This document shows, piece after piece, positions 60,586-64,000 of a stretch of 64,000 nucleotides of DNA. The notes beneath the pieces were generated by a model that had not been told where the DNA came from, made no database searches, and saw nothing but the letters and a program-made list of their open reading frames with translations. Position 1 is the first letter of the stretch; every line of letters starts with the position of its first letter. This DNA is from DASVCS01 sp036381495 (GTDB lineage: Bacteria; Gemmatimonadota; Gemmatimonadetes; Longimicrobiales; RSA9), in the NCBI GenBank assembly GCA_036381495.1, contig DASVCS010000159.1, forward strand, positions 74,462 to 138,461, in the 5' to 3' direction. A program made the position numbers and the translations under genes.

Positions 60586-63492
60586 CCGCCCGCCTTCGCG
60601 CTCGAGCGCCTTCTGCCGCTCGAGGTAGCTCACGCCGTCGGTGATCCACGCGGGCGCGGCCTCGCCGTTGAGGTAGTGGCCGAACCATTCGAGGATGCGG
60701 CGGTGGTAGTCCAGTTGGTTGGGCTCCTTGCGGAGGCCGTGGTTTTCGTCGGCGTAGACGAGCATGACGAACTCCTTGCCGGCGCGGCGCGCGGCGTTGT
60801 AGAGCTCGATGCCCTGGTGCCAGTCGACGGCGCCGTCGTCATCGCCGAACGCGACGAGGAGCGGCGTGTTCATGTTCTGGATGTTGAAGAGGGGCGAGTT
60901 GGCCATGTAGGCTTCGAGGTCCTCCCAGAACGGGACCTCCATGCGCCCCTGGCTGATCTCGAAGATCCGCGCGTCCGTGCCGCCGCTGTTCCAGTAGACG
61001 GAGAGATACATGCTGATGAGGTCGGTGAGCGGCGCACCCGCGACGGCGGCGGAGAAGAGGTCGGTCTGGGTGACGATGAACGCCGTCTGGTAGGCGCCCC
61101 ACGAGTGGCCGACCAGGCCGACGCGAGCCGGATCGATCATCCCGGTCTCCAGGACCTTCTCGACCGCCGGCACCACGGACTCGACGGCCGACAGCCCGGG
61201 GTTGCGGTCGCGGTAGACGATGTCGGGCTGGAAGACGAAGTAGCCCTCGCTCGTGAAGACCGCCGGGTTGTACGGGCTGCGCTCGGAGGGCACGCTGTAG
61301 GAGTGCACCGTGTTCGAGCGGATCTCGTAGATGTAGACGATCATCGGGTACTTCCTGCCCGGCTCGTAGTTGGCCGGGTAGAACAGCGCGCCCTGGAGGC
61401 GCTGGCCGCGGGCGTTCTCGAACTCGACCAGCTCGGAGTGCCCCCACGCGTAGTCGTCCTGGAACGGATTCGTCTCGGTGACCTGGCGTGCGTCGTCGAG
61501 GTCCGGCCCCGCGACGAAGTAGTCGGGCGAGTCGTCGAAGTCCTGGACCACGTAGGCGAAGACGTCGGCGCTGTCCGCGCGAGCGAGACGGCTCACGTTC
61601 TTGTCGAGCCAGACCAGGCGGTCGACGTCGCCGCCGATCTCGAGCCGGCCGTAGCCGAAGCGCTTCGTCCACTCGCCGTAGAGCGAGAGGTAGAGCGGTT
61701 CGTCGGGGTCGATGAACTCCTGCTCGGCGTCCAGGCGGACCAGGCGGTGGCGTACGCTGTCCTCGGCGCCGCGCGTGAGCCGCACCGCGCCCGAGCCGTC
61801 GGGGCTCACCGCCCAGAGGTCGTACTTGTCGTAGAGGATCACGCGTTCATCGCCTTCGGTCCAACCGGCCACGCCGAACGGCGGCTTCTGCTCGACCGTG
61901 TGATCGTCCTCGAGGTCGACGAAGGATGTCGGGATCCCGGCCGTGATGTTCGTGCGTGCGCCGGTCTCGAGGTCGTAGATCCAGTAGTGGTCGTCCGCGA
62001 GGTAGAGGAAATAGCGGCCGCCGGGGCTCGCGCCGAACTCGAACTGGACGCGCTCCGCAATCCGTTCGCGCTCGCCGCTGCCCACGTCGATGCGGTAGAT
62101 GTCGTGGTAGATGGGGCCGAACATCCGTTCGCGTTCGTACGGCGTCTGGTCCATCCCGAGGGCGACCTCATCGCCCTCGACGAGCTCGACGTCCTCGGTG
62201 AGCTCGGTGCCGAGCCGGACGAAGCGCCCGGAATCGAGATGCCAGACGGCCAGGTGGTTCTCCCGCCGGTCGCTGTCCGCCTGCACCTTCTGGCGCGGCA
62301 TGATGTCGACGTCGCGGGCGTGCCAGACCTCGACGCCGGCCGGCTCCTCGTCGTCCCCGGCGGCCTCCTTCCCCGCCCTGCCGGCCTCGGCCGAGTCGGC
62401 GGATCCCGCGGCCTTCGCGGCGGTCGCGGAATCCTCGGCTGCGCGCCCGTCTCCGGCCCCGGTGCCCTTGGCGAGCAGGTCGGGCTCGGCCGGCTTGCGG
62501 TCCCATTCCTTGATCCCGAAGAAGACCGCGTCGCCGTCCTCCGCCCAGTGGAGCGGGCGGAAGTCGACGATGCGCATCTCGGCCGGGAAGCCCTCCGCGG
62601 TCGCGGGGTCGAAGACGTGGCGCTGCGGATGCTCGCCCGCGAGCCCGGTCCAGGCGAGGACGACGTGGGTCTCGTCCTCGTGGAGCGAGTCGGTGCGAAC
62701 GCGCAGGACGGCGAGGTCGTCGCCGTCCTCGCGCCAGACGGGGCCGATGTACGTCGCGGTGTCCGAGTCGAGCGTGCGGAGCCGGCCGCTCGCCGGGTCG
62801 TAGAGGAGGACGCCGTTGCCTACGTTGGACTCGGCATCGATGGTCATGGCCAGCAGCGTTCCGCCCTCCTGCCAGGCGTAGTCCGAGACGTTGCCGAAGT
62901 TGGTGTCGAGGCCGGTGGCCAGCTCGCGGACCACGAGGTCGACGCCCTTGCTGTCGCGCCCCTCGATCGCATAGCCCCGCATGGCCAGGAACGCGCCATC
63001 GTCGCTGAAGGCGAAGGACGCCACGTCATCGATCGTGATCGTCTCGCCCGTCTCGAGGTTCAACAGCCCGAGCCGGTTGTGTACGGGTTTCTTCGCCTTC
63101 TGGAGCTTCTCGCGCTCATCCTCGGAGACGCCGATGCCGTAGGCGAGCCACCGCCCGTCGGCGGAGAAGACGGGGCGCGTGCCGTAGGCGACGGCGCGCG
63201 TGCTGTCCTCGTCGAGGCGGCGGATGCGCAGTTCATCCCGCTCGTTCACGCGCGAGACCGGGTAGGCCAGCCATTCGCCGTCGGGCGAGAGCCGGCCGAA
63301 GCCGAGCGACTCCCACTTTCCGTAGTCGGCCGGCGTGAGGGCGGGCTTCTGCCGCGCGGATGCGGCGGCCGGGAGGAGCAAGAGCAGGAGCGCCGGCCGC
63401 GCGGCGCGCGCGGCGCGCGCCGCGCACGCCCGCAGCCACGGACCGAAACCCAACCGCCTCACGATGGGTCCGGGGAGAGCACACTGGACCAT
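60583..63492 (-). CDS. S9 family (prolyl oligopeptidase-type) secreted peptidase
   Basis: 969 residues from the ATG at 63492. An Arg/Ala-rich N-terminus then ALLLLLLPAAASARQ suggests export. A long beta-propeller part (LSPDGEWLAYPVSR, FSADGRWLAYG, FSDDGAFLAMRG) contains an Ala/Asp/Gly-rich insertion near residue 360. The C-terminal alpha/beta-hydrolase has the catalytic Ser in VGLVGHSWGAYQ, Asp in FGDDDGAVDW and His in ADENHGLRK. Cleaves peptides, probably in the periplasm. The last codon overlaps repeat copy D. The start is uncertain since no ribosome site is strong. Confidence 0.88.
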   Translation of the reverse strand: MVQCALPGPIVRRLGFGPWLRACAARAARAARPALLLLLLPAAASARQKPALTPADYGKWESLGFGRLSPDGEWLAYPVSRVNERDELRIRRLDEDSTRAVAYGTRPVFSADGRWLAYGIGVSEDEREKLQKAKKPVHNRLGLLNLETGETITIDDVASFAFSDDGAFLAMRGYAIEGRDSKGVDLVVRELATGLDTNFGNVSDYAWQEGGTLLAMTIDAESNVGNGVLLYDPASGRLRTLDSDTATYIGPVWREDGDDLAVLRVRTDSLHEDETHVVLAWTGLAGEHPQRHVFDPATAEGFPAEMRIVDFRPLHWAEDGDAVFFGIKEWDRKPAEPDLLAKGTGAGDGRAAEDSATAAKAAGSADSAEAGRAGKEAAGDDEEPAGVEVWHARDVDIMPRQKVQADSDRRENHLAVWHLDSGRFVRLGTELTEDVELVEGDEVALGMDQTPYERERMFGPIYHDIYRIDVGSGERERIAERVQFEFGASPGGRYFLYLADDHYWIYDLETGARTNITAGIPTSFVDLEDDHTVEQKPPFGVAGWTEGDERVILYDKYDLWAVSPDGSGAVRLTRGAEDSVRHRLVRLDAEQEFIDPDEPLYLSLYGEWTKRFGYGRLEIGGDVDRLVWLDKNVSRLARADSADVFAYVVQDFDDSPDYFVAGPDLDDARQVTETNPFQDDYAWGHSELVEFENARGQRLQGALFYPANYEPGRKYPMIVYIYEIRSNTVHSYSVPSERSPYNPAVFTSEGYFVFQPDIVYRDRNPGLSAVESVVPAVEKVLETGMIDPARVGLVGHSWGAYQTAFIVTQTDLFSAAVAGAPLTDLISMYLSVYWNSGGTDARIFEISQGRMEVPFWEDLEAYMANSPLFNIQNMNTPLLVAFGDDDGAVDWHQGIELYNAARRAGKEFVMLVYADENHGLRKEPNQLDYHRRILEWFGHYLNGEAAPAWITDGVSYLERQKALEREGGR

Positions 63493-63622
63493 GGGCTTGT
63501 TCCGGTTGATCGAGTTGGATGCGCGTGGAGGAGAGCCGCGGCGATGGCGCGGCGCCGCCCACCGGATCCGGTATGATAGGCGGGCGGCAGGAAAATGGAA
63601 AGCTGAGGCGTCGAACGCCGGA

Positions 63623-63718
63623 CCGGAGGGTGGCTCGGGCGCCCGACGTCGCCGGCGGCGCCGGCGCGGGTCCTCCGGCCGGCGCCGCGACGGCGCCCGA
63701 CACCGGGCCACCCTCCGG
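63623..63718 (-). terminator. long GC-rich inverted repeat after the aconitase gene
   Basis: CCGGAGGGTGGC (63623-63634) pairs perfectly with GCCACCCTCCGG (63707-63718); TCGGGCGCC (63635-63643) pairs with GGCGCCCGA (63692-63700); the interior GCCGGCGGCGCCGGC region can pair with GGCCGGCGCCGC. A 6-base bulge interrupts one side. Lies seven bases after the acn stop. Probably ends transcription before the peptidase gene. Confidence 0.65.
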
Positions 63719-63724
63719 CCACCC

Positions 63725-64000
63725 TCAATACGCCGGCGGGTCGCTCGCGGGGAAGGACTTGATCGAACCCTTCTCGACCGCATCATCCCGCGGGGCGCCG
63801 GGCACCCGCTGGGGTGCGGCCTCGACGGTGGGCGAGAAGGCGATGGGCGCGATCCGGCCGCCCAGGAGCTGTCGCAGGACGAACTGGAGGATGCCGCCGT
63901 GGCGGTAGTAGAGCAGTTCCTGGGGGGTGTCGATGCGGATGGTGGCGCGGAAGCGGAGCGTGGTGCCGTCCGTGCGCTCGGCAACGATCTCGACCTCCCT
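63725..64000 (-). CDS. acnA: aconitate hydratase, C-terminal fragment
   Basis: Only the last 91 residues lie in the window; the rest is beyond 64000. The sequence RIDTPQELLYYRHGGILQFV followed by LRQLLGG is the conserved C-terminal end of AcnA-type aconitase (citrate to isocitrate). After that comes an unusual 45-residue tail ending in FPASDPPAY. TGA at 63725-63727. Followed by the long hairpin. The AcnA rather than AcnB type is inferred from this terminal motif. Confidence 0.85.
   Translation of the reverse strand, partial: REVEIVAERTDGTTLRFRATIRIDTPQELLYYRHGGILQFVLRQLLGGRIAPIAFSPTVEAAPQRVPGAPRDDAVEKGSIKSFPASDPPAY

Overview
The window is a GC-rich (roughly 70% by eye) bacterial chromosome segment in which nearly all genes lie on the minus strand. 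A complete type IVa pilus apparatus (secretin PilQ, PilMNOP, class III prepilins), dTDP-rhamnose synthesis, HslUV and NtrC-type sigma-54 regulators point to a diderm bacterium. Gene content, composition and the Ig-like/propeller lipoprotein suggest Gemmatimonadota or a close relative. That placement is an inference; there is no rRNA gene in the window to confirm it. Layout, in the direction of transcription for minus-strand blocks: (1) 9199-1, a housekeeping operon aroC-aroK-topA-trmFO-xerC-hslV-hslU with a good -35/-10 promoter and a leader hairpin before aroC. (2) 17106-9267, pilM-N-O-P-Q followed by a 1080-residue lipoprotein. (3) 23081-17191, two consecutive copies of the same four-gene minor pilin operon (FimT-, PilV-, PilW-, PilX-like). 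(4) 25935-23327, a sensor kinase/NtrC-type regulator pair. (5) 28594-26081, a YfhO-type membrane protein, and 31250-28652, rfbA-rfbC-rfbB. (6) 31916-31497, the major pilin, preceded by a near-consensus sigma-54 promoter. (7) 55651-32108, a very long, tightly overlapping run that begins with a second kinase/NtrC pair and continues into a surface-polysaccharide locus: glycosyltransferases, rfbD, Wzx-type flippase, asparagine synthase-like protein, DegT aminotransferase, FemAB-like acyltransferase, sulfotransferase, methyltransferases and GT-C-type membrane proteins. (8) 55971-57026, a plus-strand orphan ATP-grasp protein. (9) 58115-57342, an AIM24/TIGR00266 protein. (10) 58461-59698, a yybP-ykoY manganese riboswitch controlling a TerC-family transporter. 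(11) 64000-59887, the C-terminal end of aconitase, an S9 peptidase and an EVE-domain protein. How the parts fit: regions 2, 3, 4, 6 and 7 together describe a surface programme, a type IV pilus plus a decorated rhamnose-containing glycan, with two sigma-54 activator pairs placed at the pilin block and at the head of the glycan operon. No tRNA, rRNA, CRISPR array, transposase or prophage gene was found. The most unusual feature is a mosaic intergenic repeat family (four copies: 2164-2400, 23136-23324, 57028-57323, 60380-60585). It is built from a G-quadruplex-like GGGCTA/GGGCTGGGG end, a GCGCGAGCG segment, GTAAACGTAAACG blocks and CTCCCG runs, and always sits beside stop codons. The manganese riboswitch with its fully visible switching hairpin, and the duplicated minor pilin operon, are the next strongest observations.
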